A stretch of 48,305 bases of DNA from Collinsella aerofaciens. Lineage in GTDB: Bacteria > Actinomycetota > Coriobacteriia > Coriobacteriales > Coriobacteriaceae. A program made the position numbers and the translations under genes. Under the pieces are notes generated by a model. The model saw nothing but the letters and a program-made list of their open reading frames with translations, did no database searches and was not told the DNA's origin. This document shows, piece after piece, positions 33,540 through 41,057 of the stretch (within the stretch, counting starts at the first letter, position 1; every line of letters begins with the position of its first letter). The stretch lies in assembly GCF_015554145.1 (NCBI RefSeq), contig NZ_JADNHZ010000024.1, positions 1-48,305 of the forward strand, given 5' to 3'.

Positions 33540-33554
33540 GAACCGCAGCGGCAA
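33540..33554. repeat. degenerate TTGCCGC-type palindrome
   Basis: AACCGCAGCGGCAA; centre 87 bp upstream of the 33634-33936 start. Confidence 0.55.
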
Positions 33555-33633
33555 TTCATCTACGGTGGTCCGGTTGCTTTCCCTGCGCTACAATAGAACA
33601 TGCGTTCGCTAGCCATTTGAAGGGAGTATCATC

Positions 33634-33936
33634 GTGGGGGAGAGCGAGAAAACCATCCGCTTGGTCACCGCCTTGGTCGAGTGCCGCCCAGACGGCGAAT
33701 ATGCTCCTTGGGGGATTAAATGGTATGACGGCAAGATTTACCCATTTAACCGCATTGAATCCTACAGCTCCCGCTCATGGGCACTCGGTCCGAAACATCA
33801 GTCCGAGTCTTGGCGCGTGGTGATGGGGGACGGCACCTGCCGAGACATCTGCCATTACAAAGATAGCTGGTATGTCGTTCACGACCCCGACAACGACACC
33901 CCCGCAGCCAGCGCCCCGCAGGGACCGTGCAAGTAG
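33634..33936 (+). CDS. small protein paralogous to 24870-25124
   Basis: 100 residues from a GTG start with AAGGGAG eight bases upstream. The pattern VECRPDGEYAPWGIKWYDGK ... SWRVVMGDG ... DSWYVV parallels that of 24870-25124. A -10-like TACAAT lies about 45 bp upstream. No known motif. Like its paralogue it is a one-gene unit between octamer tracts with a TTGCCGC palindrome upstream. A compact beta-barrel-like domain is likely. Confidence 0.7.
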   Translation: MGESEKTIRLVTALVECRPDGEYAPWGIKWYDGKIYPFNRIESYSSRSWALGPKHQSESWRVVMGDGTCRDICHYKDSWYVVHDPDNDTPAASAPQGPCK

Positions 33937-33939
33937 CCC

Positions 33940-34035
33940 GCTACTGCACTACCCGTTCTCACGGCTACCGAACTACACAGCTACACGTCTACATAGCTAC
34001 CTAACTACAAACCTACCGATCTTCTAGCCTACACA
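33940..34035 (+). repeat. octamer tract 10
   Basis: CTACCGAA, CTACACAG, CTACACGT, CTACATAG, CTACCTAA, CTACAAAC, CTACCGAT in exact register. This 312-bp gap otherwise holds only the hairpin at 34042 and the leader of the next gene. Confidence 0.8.
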
Positions 34036-34041
34036 CCCAGC

Positions 34042-34076
34042 AAAACGGCAGGTGAGCCACGCAAAGGCTCCCTGCC
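34042..34076 (-). terminator. hairpin with minus-strand T-tract after octamer tract 10
   Basis: A GGCAGG/CCTGCC stem extended by GAGCC/GGCTC, with TTTT on the minus strand although no minus-strand gene precedes it. It is followed by TTGTTATTATT, as is the hairpin at 41032. Confidence 0.5.
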
Positions 34077-34248
34077 GAGCCAAGCGCCTTGTTATTATTC
34101 AAGATTGCTTTTCGGCAGCGGGAAATAGCTTCAGCCATCCCATAATATCGCCCCCGCCCGTACCGCCGAGCGGACCGCGCCCCGCAATACCTCCCATAAA
34201 CCAGAATGATCGCTATCCTTGGTCGTAGGGGAGACAGAAGGGGAGAGC

Positions 34249-35709
34249 ATGGCCAAGGGAAACCACAGCTTCACTGAACAGGATATCCGTAAGCGCTTCG
34301 GCGCCATCGTCGGCCATACCGTGGCCGAGGTCGATGCCGCCGGCGTTCTCACCGCGTCGGCGGCATCCCGCAACAAGGGACGCATCGGTGCAGTCATCGA
34401 GCAGTCGGTGCTTGGCTATCCTGCAGACTCCGACCGCCGTCCCGATATCGTCATCGACGGGCAACCCTGGGAGGTCAAGGCCACGGGTCTAAAAGAAAGC
34501 GCCCGTGGCGGCTGGCGTGCGAAGGAACCCATGTCCATTACCGCCGTGGCTCCTGAAGGCATCGTAACGGAGAGCTTCTCAACCTCCGCCTTCTGGCACA
34601 AGGCCGCCCGGCTGCTCGTCGTCTACTACCTCTATGTCCGTCCCGGCAGGGGAGTGACGGTCGAGTACGCCGGCTTCGAGTTCAAGGGTTACGACCTCCA
34701 CACGTGGCACGAAGTAGACCGATGCCGCCTAGAGGCGGACTGGACAACCGTGCGCGAGTTCGTCCGCACCGCCCTCGCAGGCGATGTCGATACCGAGATG
34801 CCGAACCTATCCACGCTCATCAATCCCCAGCTGCTCTACCTCGACACCTCGCCGAAGTGGCCGAATAGGCCGCGATTCCGCCTGAAGGCATCCCTTGTCA
34901 CCCAGATGGCACGTGAGCGCCTAGATGACGGCATGCGCATGATTCCCGACCAGGGCGGTCTGTCCTCGATGGGGGCGCTCAAGGCATATCTTCACGGCAT
35001 CTCAAACACCTATGCGGGCCAGACACTCGAGGACCTAGCCATGCCGTTCGGCCTGCCGCTCAAGGCGAAATCCGGACGTGAGAACAAGTCCCTCGCCGAG
35101 CAGGTAGTAGTCAGGCTCTTCACAGGTCACGCCGGCAAAATCTCGCAGGTCCCGCTCTTCGCCAAGGCTGGTATCGTCTTCAAGACGATGACATTGACGC
35201 CCGCGGGCGGCAGGACCGAGGATATGAAGCTGAACCCCTCGATCGACTTCGATGAGCTGTGCGACCCCTCGGTGGAGTTCGAGGACTCCGCATTCGCGGC
35301 CCCTTTCATCGACTCCACCATGGTCGTCGCCGTGCTCGAGGAGCGATACCGCGACTGCCCGCTGCGCCAGTGCCTCTTCATGGGATTCAAGACCCTTTGG
35401 CTCGGGACCTATCTCGATGCCGCTAGGGTGCTCTGGGATGGCATGCGCGGCCTCATATTCAGCGATGGTCTAGCAGATGCGCCCGTCCTGAAAAGGGACG
35501 GTACGCCGCGCGTGACGCCTAAGACGGGGATACCCATGACGGCGCCAAACTGGCCGAAGAGCCGTGACGGCGTCCTGTTCGTCCGCGGAACGGGCACCGA
35601 TGCGAACGACAAGCCTGTGGAAGTCAACGGCGTGAGGATGTACCGTCAGAACGTATGGGTCAAGGGCAAGGAGTTGGTAGAACGACTCAGTGTGGCACGC
35701 TTTCTTTAG
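34249..35709 (+). CDS. Sau3AI/MutH-family type II restriction endonuclease
   Basis: 486 residues from the ATG at 34249 (GGGGAG just upstream). Residues 40-110 form a MutH-like nuclease with the catalytic signature RRPDIVIDGQPWEVKATG (D...ExK). The C-terminal half resembles the second, DNA-binding MutH-like domain; total length matches Sau3AI (about 490 residues). Sau3AI cuts GATC, so the same or a related target is likely, but specificity cannot be read from the sequence. The partner methyltransferase is at 36370-37632, separated from it by an oppositely oriented lipoprotein gene. Confidence 0.85.
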   Translation: MAKGNHSFTEQDIRKRFGAIVGHTVAEVDAAGVLTASAASRNKGRIGAVIEQSVLGYPADSDRRPDIVIDGQPWEVKATGLKESARGGWRAKEPMSITAVAPEGIVTESFSTSAFWHKAARLLVVYYLYVRPGRGVTVEYAGFEFKGYDLHTWHEVDRCRLEADWTTVREFVRTALAGDVDTEMPNLSTLINPQLLYLDTSPKWPNRPRFRLKASLVTQMARERLDDGMRMIPDQGGLSSMGALKAYLHGISNTYAGQTLEDLAMPFGLPLKAKSGRENKSLAEQVVVRLFTGHAGKISQVPLFAKAGIVFKTMTLTPAGGRTEDMKLNPSIDFDELCDPSVEFEDSAFAAPFIDSTMVVAVLEERYRDCPLRQCLFMGFKTLWLGTYLDAARVLWDGMRGLIFSDGLADAPVLKRDGTPRVTPKTGIPMTAPNWPKSRDGVLFVRGTGTDANDKPVEVNGVRMYRQNVWVKGKELVERLSVARFL

Positions 35710-35715
35710 ACCCTA

Positions 35716-36207
35716 TTACTCCAGATTGAAAGTCTGGTCTAGCTTTACGGATTGATCTGTCGGATCGATGTACTTAACCTCAATGGGAGACAGGTCGTTA
35801 ATGTAATAGACTGACGTCCCGTCATATTCACCGCCGGGGGCGAGTTCCTGAACCTCGTCTGACCGTCCGTCTATATCGGCGGCATATCCAACGCTCATGA
35901 CTTGTTTGTTTTGATACACCTTGAAGTAATAGCCATCAGCAAAGGTGTCCACGGAGCCGTTGTTCACGGCATGCCATCTAATCGCGACGGTCTTTTCTCC
36001 ATTGCCATGGGCGGAATCGTGCACTTCAACGCCTGTAACTTCAACATCGGCGAGCGCAAAATTCGTATCGTTCTTGGCTGTTTGGGAGCTGTCAGTTCCA
36101 ATTGCCAGGTCGTTTCCCAGGCGGATGCATCCTGAAGTGCCGGTTAGGGCAACCGCAAGCAACCCAGTGATTCCGAGCGCCCGAGCGACAGTGCATACCT
36201 TTGACAT
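35716..36207 (-). CDS. lipoprotein inside the restriction-modification locus
   Basis: 163 residues from the ATG at 36205-36207 with AAAGGAA upstream. A signal peptide with the lipobox TSGC near residue 27 gives a lipid-anchored protein. The rest is a beta-rich DUF5067/DUF4352-like domain (VTGVEVHDSAHGNGEKTVAIR ...). It lies between the endonuclease and methyltransferase genes on the opposite strand, facing the endonuclease end by six bases. Its link with restriction is not evident; it may simply be inserted cargo. Confidence 0.75.
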   Translation of the reverse strand: MSKVCTVARALGITGLLAVALTGTSGCIRLGNDLAIGTDSSQTAKNDTNFALADVEVTGVEVHDSAHGNGEKTVAIRWHAVNNGSVDTFADGYYFKVYQNKQVMSVGYAADIDGRSDEVQELAPGGEYDGTSVYYINDLSPIEVKYIDPTDQSVKLDQTFNLE

Positions 36208-36276
36208 TAGAACATTCCTTTCGGATTTGTTTACCAGCTCATTCAATCTATCGAACGCAGGGCGCACTTGACAGTC

Positions 36277-36291
36277 TTGCCGCAGCGGCAA
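36277..36291. repeat. TTGCCGCAGCGGCAA palindrome
   Basis: Perfect copy, preceded by GTC. Its centre is 86 bp upstream of the methyltransferase start, about 53 bp upstream of the predicted transcription start, and 77 bp from the divergent lipoprotein start. Confidence 0.75.
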
Positions 36292-36301
36292 AATCCATCC
36301 C

Positions 36302-36330
36302 TTGATGTTGTCCGCAAGATCGGTTATCAT
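36302..36330 (+). promoter_or_regulatory. methyltransferase promoter
   Basis: -35 TTGATG, 17-base spacer, -10 TATCAT (36325-36330), about 40 bp upstream of the GTG start. The TTGCCGC palindrome lies 10 bp upstream of the -35. Confidence 0.65.
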
Positions 36331-36369
36331 CGATCACGCAAGAACGGACACAGCAGCGATTGGAGAAAC

Positions 36370-37632
36370 GTGTCTGAGATCAAGATTGCCGAGCTCTTCG
36401 CGGGCGTCGGCGGGTTCCGCTTGGGCCTAGAGGGCTTCGCGGACCCCAAGCATCCCGAGTTCTACATGAAGCCGGCAGGTCCCTTCACCACTGTCTGGGC
36501 GAACCAGTGGGAGCCGCCCGGAACCGAGTCCCGCCAGTTCGCCGCCCGATGCTACGCCGAGCGTTTCGGAGCGGGATCCGTGGTGAACGAGGACATCAAC
36601 ATGGTTTTGGAGAAGGCCGAGGCGGGGGAGAACCAGATCCCCGACGTCGACATGGTCGTCGGCGGCTTCCCGTGCCAGGACTACTCCGTCGCGCGCCCCC
36701 TCAACCAGGCCCACGGCATCGAGGGCAAGAAGGGCGTCCTGTGGTGGGACATCTACCACTTCCTCGAGATGAAGGAGCCCCGCTTAGGCCTGTTCGAGAA
36801 CGTTGACCGCCTGCTCAAGTCCCCCGCGTCCCAGCGCGGGCGCGACTTCGCCATCATCCTGAGCTGCCTCGCCGACCTCGGCTACACGGTCGAGTGGCGC
36901 GTGGTCAACTCCGCCGAGTACGGCTTCCCGCAGCGCCGCAAGCGCGTCTACATCTTCTGCGAGAAGGATGCCGCTGATACCGACCTGACCGAGCGCATGC
37001 GCCATGGCGTCATGGCCAAGGCGTTCCCCGCCATATATCCTGACGAGATGGCCGAGCTCGATGTCCTGCCCGACCCCTACGAGAACTCGACCCGCTTCGG
37101 CGGCGGCCAGAAGGTCTCGCAGTTCAAGGCCGCCGGCGTGATGCAGGGTTGCCACGTGCTCACCTGCGACTTCGCCGAGGACTACCGCGGCGAGCGCCGC
37201 GTGCTGGGCGACGTGCTGGTCGACGAGTCGGACGTCCCCGAGCAGTTCTACATCGCCGAGGAAAAGCTGCCCGACTGGCGATACCTCAAGGGTGCCAAGC
37301 GCGAGGAGCGCACCAACAAGAAGACGGGCTTCACCTACACCTACTCCGAGGGAGCCATGAGCTTCCCCGACTCCATCGAGAAGCCGAGCCGCACGATCCT
37401 CACCGGCGAGGGCGGCACCGGCGCGAGCCGCTTCAAGCACGTCATAGAGTGCCCCGACGGCCGCTTCCGACGCCTAGTGCCCGATGAGCTCGACCAGCTA
37501 CAGGAATTCCCCAAGGGCTGGACCGACACGGGCATGACCGATGGCCACCGTGCTTTCTGCATGGGCAACGCCCTCGTCACGGGCGTCCCGCACCGCATCG
37601 GCGAGGCGATGGTCGAGGTCTACGGCCTATAG
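36370..37632 (+). CDS. C5-cytosine methyltransferase of the Sau3AI-like system
   Basis: 420 residues from a GTG at 36370-36372 with GGAG just before it. C5 motifs: I (ELFAGVGGFRLGLEG), IV (GGFPCQDYSVA), VI (ENVDRLL), VIII (QRRKRVYIF), IX (RRLVPDELDQLQEFP), X (MGNALVTGVPHRIGEAM). Length and style fit the cognate enzymes of Sau3AI-type systems (about 410 residues). It would methylate cytosine in the endonuclease target. It has its own promoter, so it can be made before the endonuclease when the ICE enters a new cell. Confidence 0.9.
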   Translation: MSEIKIAELFAGVGGFRLGLEGFADPKHPEFYMKPAGPFTTVWANQWEPPGTESRQFAARCYAERFGAGSVVNEDINMVLEKAEAGENQIPDVDMVVGGFPCQDYSVARPLNQAHGIEGKKGVLWWDIYHFLEMKEPRLGLFENVDRLLKSPASQRGRDFAIILSCLADLGYTVEWRVVNSAEYGFPQRRKRVYIFCEKDAADTDLTERMRHGVMAKAFPAIYPDEMAELDVLPDPYENSTRFGGGQKVSQFKAAGVMQGCHVLTCDFAEDYRGERRVLGDVLVDESDVPEQFYIAEEKLPDWRYLKGAKREERTNKKTGFTYTYSEGAMSFPDSIEKPSRTILTGEGGTGASRFKHVIECPDGRFRRLVPDELDQLQEFPKGWTDTGMTDGHRAFCMGNALVTGVPHRIGEAMVEVYGL

Positions 37633-37641
37633 CCAAAGATA

Positions 37642-37666
37642 GGGGAGGGCTTGGACCCTCTCCTTT
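37642..37666 (+). terminator. terminator between convergent genes
   Basis: GGGGAGGG / CCCTCTCC (one G-T pair), loop of six, then TTTA, ten bases after the methyltransferase stop. Confidence 0.65.
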
Positions 37667-38297
37667 ACTTTCCGCAGACAGGACAGCTGCCGCCGCCCGC
37701 CTTCCTCCTGTATATGACGGCCTGCCACTCATGGCCATGCCGACATTTCCACCAGACCCTTTTGGAGGAACCGGCCACGACATCGGCTGGTTTCAGTTTG
37801 CCGTTCCTGTCATAGTCCCACTCAGCCGCGATATCGGGGTGCGTGGTCGCGAGGTCGTTGACCCCCTCCACAGCAACCCTGTTCGTACAGCACGGGCACG
37901 AGCAGGAGCGCAGGATCGTGGCGGGGAACGCCTCCCATGAGTAGCCGCAGGTGCGGCAGCGGACGGCCAGCCTCGTGTTAGCACCTGCGTACCTATCTAC
38001 GATTTCGATATCGGGACAGCAACCAGTCGCCCGCTCGACAAACGCCTCATGCGTCAACGTCCTCGATTTCCCCGATGACTTGCCTGCGGCCGCTCGACCG
38101 CATTTGGGACATCGCGCGTTCCGACGCAGCATCGAGTCGGGGTTGCCATTCCAGACGTTGCCGCAAACCAAGCAGCGGCATCTGAGCGGTGTGCTGATGC
38201 CGGCGTATTCGCCGAGTACCTCGAACTCGCCGTCGGCGTAGTGCGAGTTATGCTCCCGCAGCCGCCCGAGGAACTCACCTTGGCTAATTTTTCCCAT
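37665..38297 (-). CDS. zinc-ribbon protein of the restriction locus
   Basis: 210 residues, with GGAGGG before the ATG. Four CxxC knuckle pairs are visible: CLVC/CPKC (about residues 43-66), CRTC/CPCC, and at the C-terminus an HP-x-IAAEWD segment with CRHGHEW and CPVC. The last part matches the treble-clef zinc-ribbon domain (PF14311 type) often found beside restriction enzymes and fused to nucleases. Here no nuclease domain is fused. It is probably a DNA-binding accessory of the neighbouring system; convergent with the methyltransferase gene. Confidence 0.8.
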   Translation of the reverse strand: MGKISQGEFLGRLREHNSHYADGEFEVLGEYAGISTPLRCRCLVCGNVWNGNPDSMLRRNARCPKCGRAAAGKSSGKSRTLTHEAFVERATGCCPDIEIVDRYAGANTRLAVRCRTCGYSWEAFPATILRSCSCPCCTNRVAVEGVNDLATTHPDIAAEWDYDRNGKLKPADVVAGSSKRVWWKCRHGHEWQAVIYRRKAGGGSCPVCGK

Positions 38298-38382
38298 CTT
38301 TCCCTCCCCGAGATCTAGACGACCAGATGCGACAGCGATAGACTTTTACCGAACGGAACTTCCAAGGAAGAGGTTAAGCCAA

Positions 38383-39210
38383 ATGAAGCTGAACGAGAAG
38401 ACCGGCCAGTCCGCAATTGTCATCTGGGTGACCGCCCGCCAGGGCGCGTCCTTCGAGACCTACCGTACCGACCCGAGTGCAGGCGCCGAAATCCGCCTTC
38501 CGCTGGCACCCGCACAGCTCGCTGACGAACTCGCACGCGAGGCGGAACGCGAAGGGGTCGAACCGAAATCCCTGTGCCTCTGCGGATGGAAATACCTCGG
38601 TCGCTTCATGCCTTTCGAGTGGCTCCCACTCAATGAAATCGGTACCGCCGAGGACGCGAACCTGCTCGCGGCGGCGATCACGCGCGACCCCGACATCGAT
38701 TGCGATGTTCTCTTCCAGTACTGCGACCTCCGCGAGATCTTCGAGCCGCTCGGATACATCAACGTTGCCCTCCAGTACGATGCCCTACCGTATCGCAAGT
38801 GGTCGAACCCGCTTGATCTCAAGGAGATTGGGATGGACGACCTCAGCCTGCACGAGAAGTGCGCCCTGCAGCTCGGCTGGGAACTTGCGGGAAAGGATGA
38901 TTCGCGCGACCGTGCCGACATGTCCGTTGATGAACTCATCGATTTCGGCGAGAGTGAAGCCGAGAACCGTGATCTGGTTGTCTGGCTCCACGGCTACATG
39001 GACCCCTACGAGGGCGAGATCGATACTGCGAGGTATTCCAAAGAGTACATCATCGAGTCTTGTGAGCAAGTCGGGTTCGATATCGATTTCTCCCGCTTGC
39101 CCGAGCCGGAGGAATCTTTGGACGATATGGCGCGGGCGGCTGAGTCGGCGCTCGAAGAAAAAAAGGAGAATGGCCTTGAGGGCGAGCATGAAGAGGAAAT
39201 CCCGTTCTAA
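38383..39210 (+). CDS. ArdA-like antirestriction protein
   Basis: 275 residues, with AGAGG upstream of the ATG. The protein is strongly acidic. Residues 35-105 (IRLPLAPAQLADELARE ... FEWLPLNEIGTAEDANLLAAAI) follow the ArdA pattern of LP..-eL-..-LNelg-..-LN-LA. ArdA mimics bent, negatively charged DNA and blocks type I restriction enzymes, which protects the ICE during entry. The C-terminal 70 residues are unusually Glu/Asp rich. Identification rests on pattern and composition and needs a profile search. Confidence 0.55.
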   Translation: MKLNEKTGQSAIVIWVTARQGASFETYRTDPSAGAEIRLPLAPAQLADELAREAEREGVEPKSLCLCGWKYLGRFMPFEWLPLNEIGTAEDANLLAAAITRDPDIDCDVLFQYCDLREIFEPLGYINVALQYDALPYRKWSNPLDLKEIGMDDLSLHEKCALQLGWELAGKDDSRDRADMSVDELIDFGESEAENRDLVVWLHGYMDPYEGEIDTARYSKEYIIESCEQVGFDIDFSRLPEPEESLDDMARAAESALEEKKENGLEGEHEEEIPF

Positions 39211-39224
39211 ATAACTTTCGATGA

Positions 39225-39254
39225 AGCGGGTCCCTCCGCGGTCCGCTTTGTTTT
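39225..39254 (+). terminator. terminator 1 after the ArdA-like gene
   Basis: AGCGG...CCGCT stem, then TTGTTTT. Confidence 0.65.
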
Positions 39255-39272
39255 GGGGCTGCCGCTCGGTGA

Positions 39273-39303
39273 GTCTCGCCGTTCTCCTTACGGCGAGACT
39301 TTC
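39273..39303 (+). terminator. terminator 2 after the ArdA-like gene
   Basis: Perfect 9-bp stem GTCTCGCCG / CGGCGAGAC, then TTTC. Confidence 0.8.
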
Positions 39304-39342
39304 TATTCTCCTGATTCAACCATAATCTCATCTGTCAGAAAG

Positions 39343-39375
39343 AAAGGGGTCCTCGCGATAAGCGGGGACCCCTTT
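39343..39375. terminator. two-way terminator for the pilin-like gene
   Basis: AAAGGGGTCC / GGACCCCTTT, a 10-bp stem with further CG pairs inside, symmetric T and A ends. It lies 22 bp beyond the stop of the minus-strand pilin-like gene. Confidence 0.8.
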
Positions 39376-39396
39376 AGTGTGCATCGGTTGTTAGTT

Positions 39397-40827
39397 CTAG
39401 AAGCAGAAAATGGGAAAAACGGTGCAGATATTCGAAGCAATAGTGTGATCCGAAGGGTCGCCGGTGTCGGAAACATAGAGGAAACTGGACTCATCGTAAG
39501 AACGGTTCGTACGTTCCCACCAGTAGGCATTACCGTCGAGGGCGTCATTTCCTTTCGCGCTATTCAGCACTTTGCCTTGGAATGCTTCATATTGAGTGCC
39601 CTCTTGCCATAGACAGCTAGGTTTATCCCAATCGCCATCATGCCAATTGCTGGGGGCGCTGGGGGCGATTTCTACGATAGATAGAAGGAACAGCTTGTCG
39701 GTTGTCGAAGTGGGGGTCGTAGAGGTGGTGCCGTGCTCGTCGATGGTAAGTTTGGTTACCGGCTTGATTGTTTTTTGCAGATCCGCAGGCAGCAGGTTCC
39801 AGATCTCGCCGAAATTCATCTTCGTGCGGAGCTCGGAGTTCTTCCATCCAGTGGAGTTCGTGTTCGTGGCGTTCATGCGCGACTTGATGCCTGTCGAAGT
39901 CGTCATGAACGTCAGCCCCGCCTTGCCCGAACCGTTCGCGAGGTTGTCGTGGCTGATGCCGATGATGCGGTATTCCAGCGTCTGGCCGTTTAAGAGAGCG
40001 GTCTTCCATTTAGTTCCCGCGTCCATCGCCTTCTTGGCGGCCGGGTAAAACTTGCTGCCCGTGCCGTTCTTGGAAATGTCCTCGGCTACCACTTTCTGGT
40101 CAATGAGCGTCCAATCCTTCGGGTCCTTGTTCTCAAGGCCCTCGGCGGGGTTTGTGCCGGGCTGGCTGGGTCTAGTCGAGGTGTTGCCGTTTCCCGTCGA
40201 ACCGGTATTGCCGCCGGCCGAGCCGGTGTTGCCCGTGGAGCCGGAGCCGGGTTTGGTTGTACCGGAGGAGCTGCCGCTGCCGGCCGTGCCGGTGTTGCCT
40301 GTGGAGCCGGAGCCGGGCTTGGCCGTAGTCGAGCCCGTACCGCTTCCAGTCGAACCGGTATTGCCTGTCGATCCCGTGTTGCCGCCACCTGGATTCGTGC
40401 CGGACTGGCCGGGCTTAGTCGTCTGCGAACCGGACGAACCCGAACCGGGGTTGACGGTGCCAGAAGAGCTGCCGCCGCCGGCCGTGCCTGTGTTGCTGCC
40501 GGTCGAACCGGAGCCGGGCTTCATGGTGGTCCCGCCGCTGGACGTTCCGCCGGAAGTGCCATGGTTTCCGCTGCCCGTGCCGCCCGTATGGGTGCCTCCG
40601 GACGTTCCGCCGCCGATGCCGCCGATGGCTCCGCCCGTGATGCTGCCGCCGACCGCGCCGGCAATCGCTGTGAACTGGTTACCGATGGCGCCTGCGACCG
40701 GAGGTCCGGCGAACGCCACCGTAAGACTAATCACGGCGATAAGCAGGACGTACTCGATGATTCCTTGGCCTCGGAGACTAGCCGCTCTACGAGCGACCCC
40801 CCCCCCGAGGCGAAATTGCCGCTGCAT
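39397..40827 (-). CDS. pilin-like surface protein with stalk and DUF6273-type domain
   Basis: 476 residues from the ATG at 40825-40827 (GGGAG about ten bases upstream). Residues 21-45 (RGQGIIEYVLLIAVISLTV) are a type IVb (Flp/TadE) prepilin signal. Residues 60-220 are a Gly/Ser/Thr-rich stalk with imperfect repeats (PGSGSTGNTG...). The C-terminal 230 residues match the DUF6273 type (WKNSELRTKMN, the ILSIVE-like strand, a tail with YWWERT). Ten consecutive G bases (40797-40806) lie at codons 8-11 of the coding strand, so slippage would switch the frame. No assembly ATPase is in the window; it may use a host Tad system. Confidence 0.75.
   Translation of the reverse strand: MQRQFRLGGGVARRAASLRGQGIIEYVLLIAVISLTVAFAGPPVAGAIGNQFTAIAGAVGGSITGGAIGGIGGGTSGGTHTGGTGSGNHGTSGGTSSGGTTMKPGSGSTGSNTGTAGGGSSSGTVNPGSGSSGSQTTKPGQSGTNPGGGNTGSTGNTGSTGSGTGSTTAKPGSGSTGNTGTAGSGSSSGTTKPGSGSTGNTGSAGGNTGSTGNGNTSTRPSQPGTNPAEGLENKDPKDWTLIDQKVVAEDISKNGTGSKFYPAAKKAMDAGTKWKTALLNGQTLEYRIIGISHDNLANGSGKAGLTFMTTSTGIKSRMNATNTNSTGWKNSELRTKMNFGEIWNLLPADLQKTIKPVTKLTIDEHGTTSTTPTSTTDKLFLLSIVEIAPSAPSNWHDGDWDKPSCLWQEGTQYEAFQGKVLNSAKGNDALDGNAYWWERTNRSYDESSFLYVSDTGDPSDHTIASNICTVFPIFCF
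40797..40806 (-). repeat. G10 homopolymer in the start of the pilin-like gene
   Basis: Ten C on the plus strand, G10 on the coding strand, beginning at codon 8. The present length keeps the frame open. Confidence 0.95.
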
Positions 40828-40959
40828 GCATATGCGGCTCCCTTCGCTCAGGGTTTGTAGATACGGCTTGAGGATAATGCTGGCAATTTCGACCGCTTCA
40901 GTCGTGCCTAGGTGGCAAATATTAACGGCTTTTCGACCTAACCCACTCGTCAACCATAC

Positions 40960-41005
40960 CGAGCCACATCCCTACACGCCTACACCCCTACAGAGCTACA
41001 CGCAA
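40960..41005 (+). repeat. octamer tract 11
   Basis: CTACACGC, CTACACCC, CTACAGAG, CTACACGC in exact register. The gap 40828-41318 also holds the hairpin at 41032, a polypyrimidine tract at 41117-41160 and the promoter at 41236. Confidence 0.75.
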
Positions 41006-41031
41006 AGCATCTAGCAGGCATCTAGCCAAAC

Positions 41032-41057
41032 AAAAGGGGTGCCCTTAATGGCACCCC
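41032..41057 (-). terminator. hairpin with minus-strand T-tract after octamer tract 11
   Basis: GGGGTGCC / GGCACCCC perfect stem; TTTTG on the minus strand. No minus-strand gene lies upstream. TTGTTATTAT follows 14 bases later, as after the hairpin at 34042. Confidence 0.6.

Noticed and set aside
24266-41005. The octamer tracts as integron attC sites or transposon ends.
   Set aside because: They lack the paired core sites and fold of attC, no integron-type integrase is present, and no transposase or IS was found anywhere in the window.
40052-41014. A Pro/Val-rich plus-strand open frame opposite the pilin-like gene.
   Set aside because: It is the complement of the Gly/Ser/Thr stalk repeats and has no independent support.
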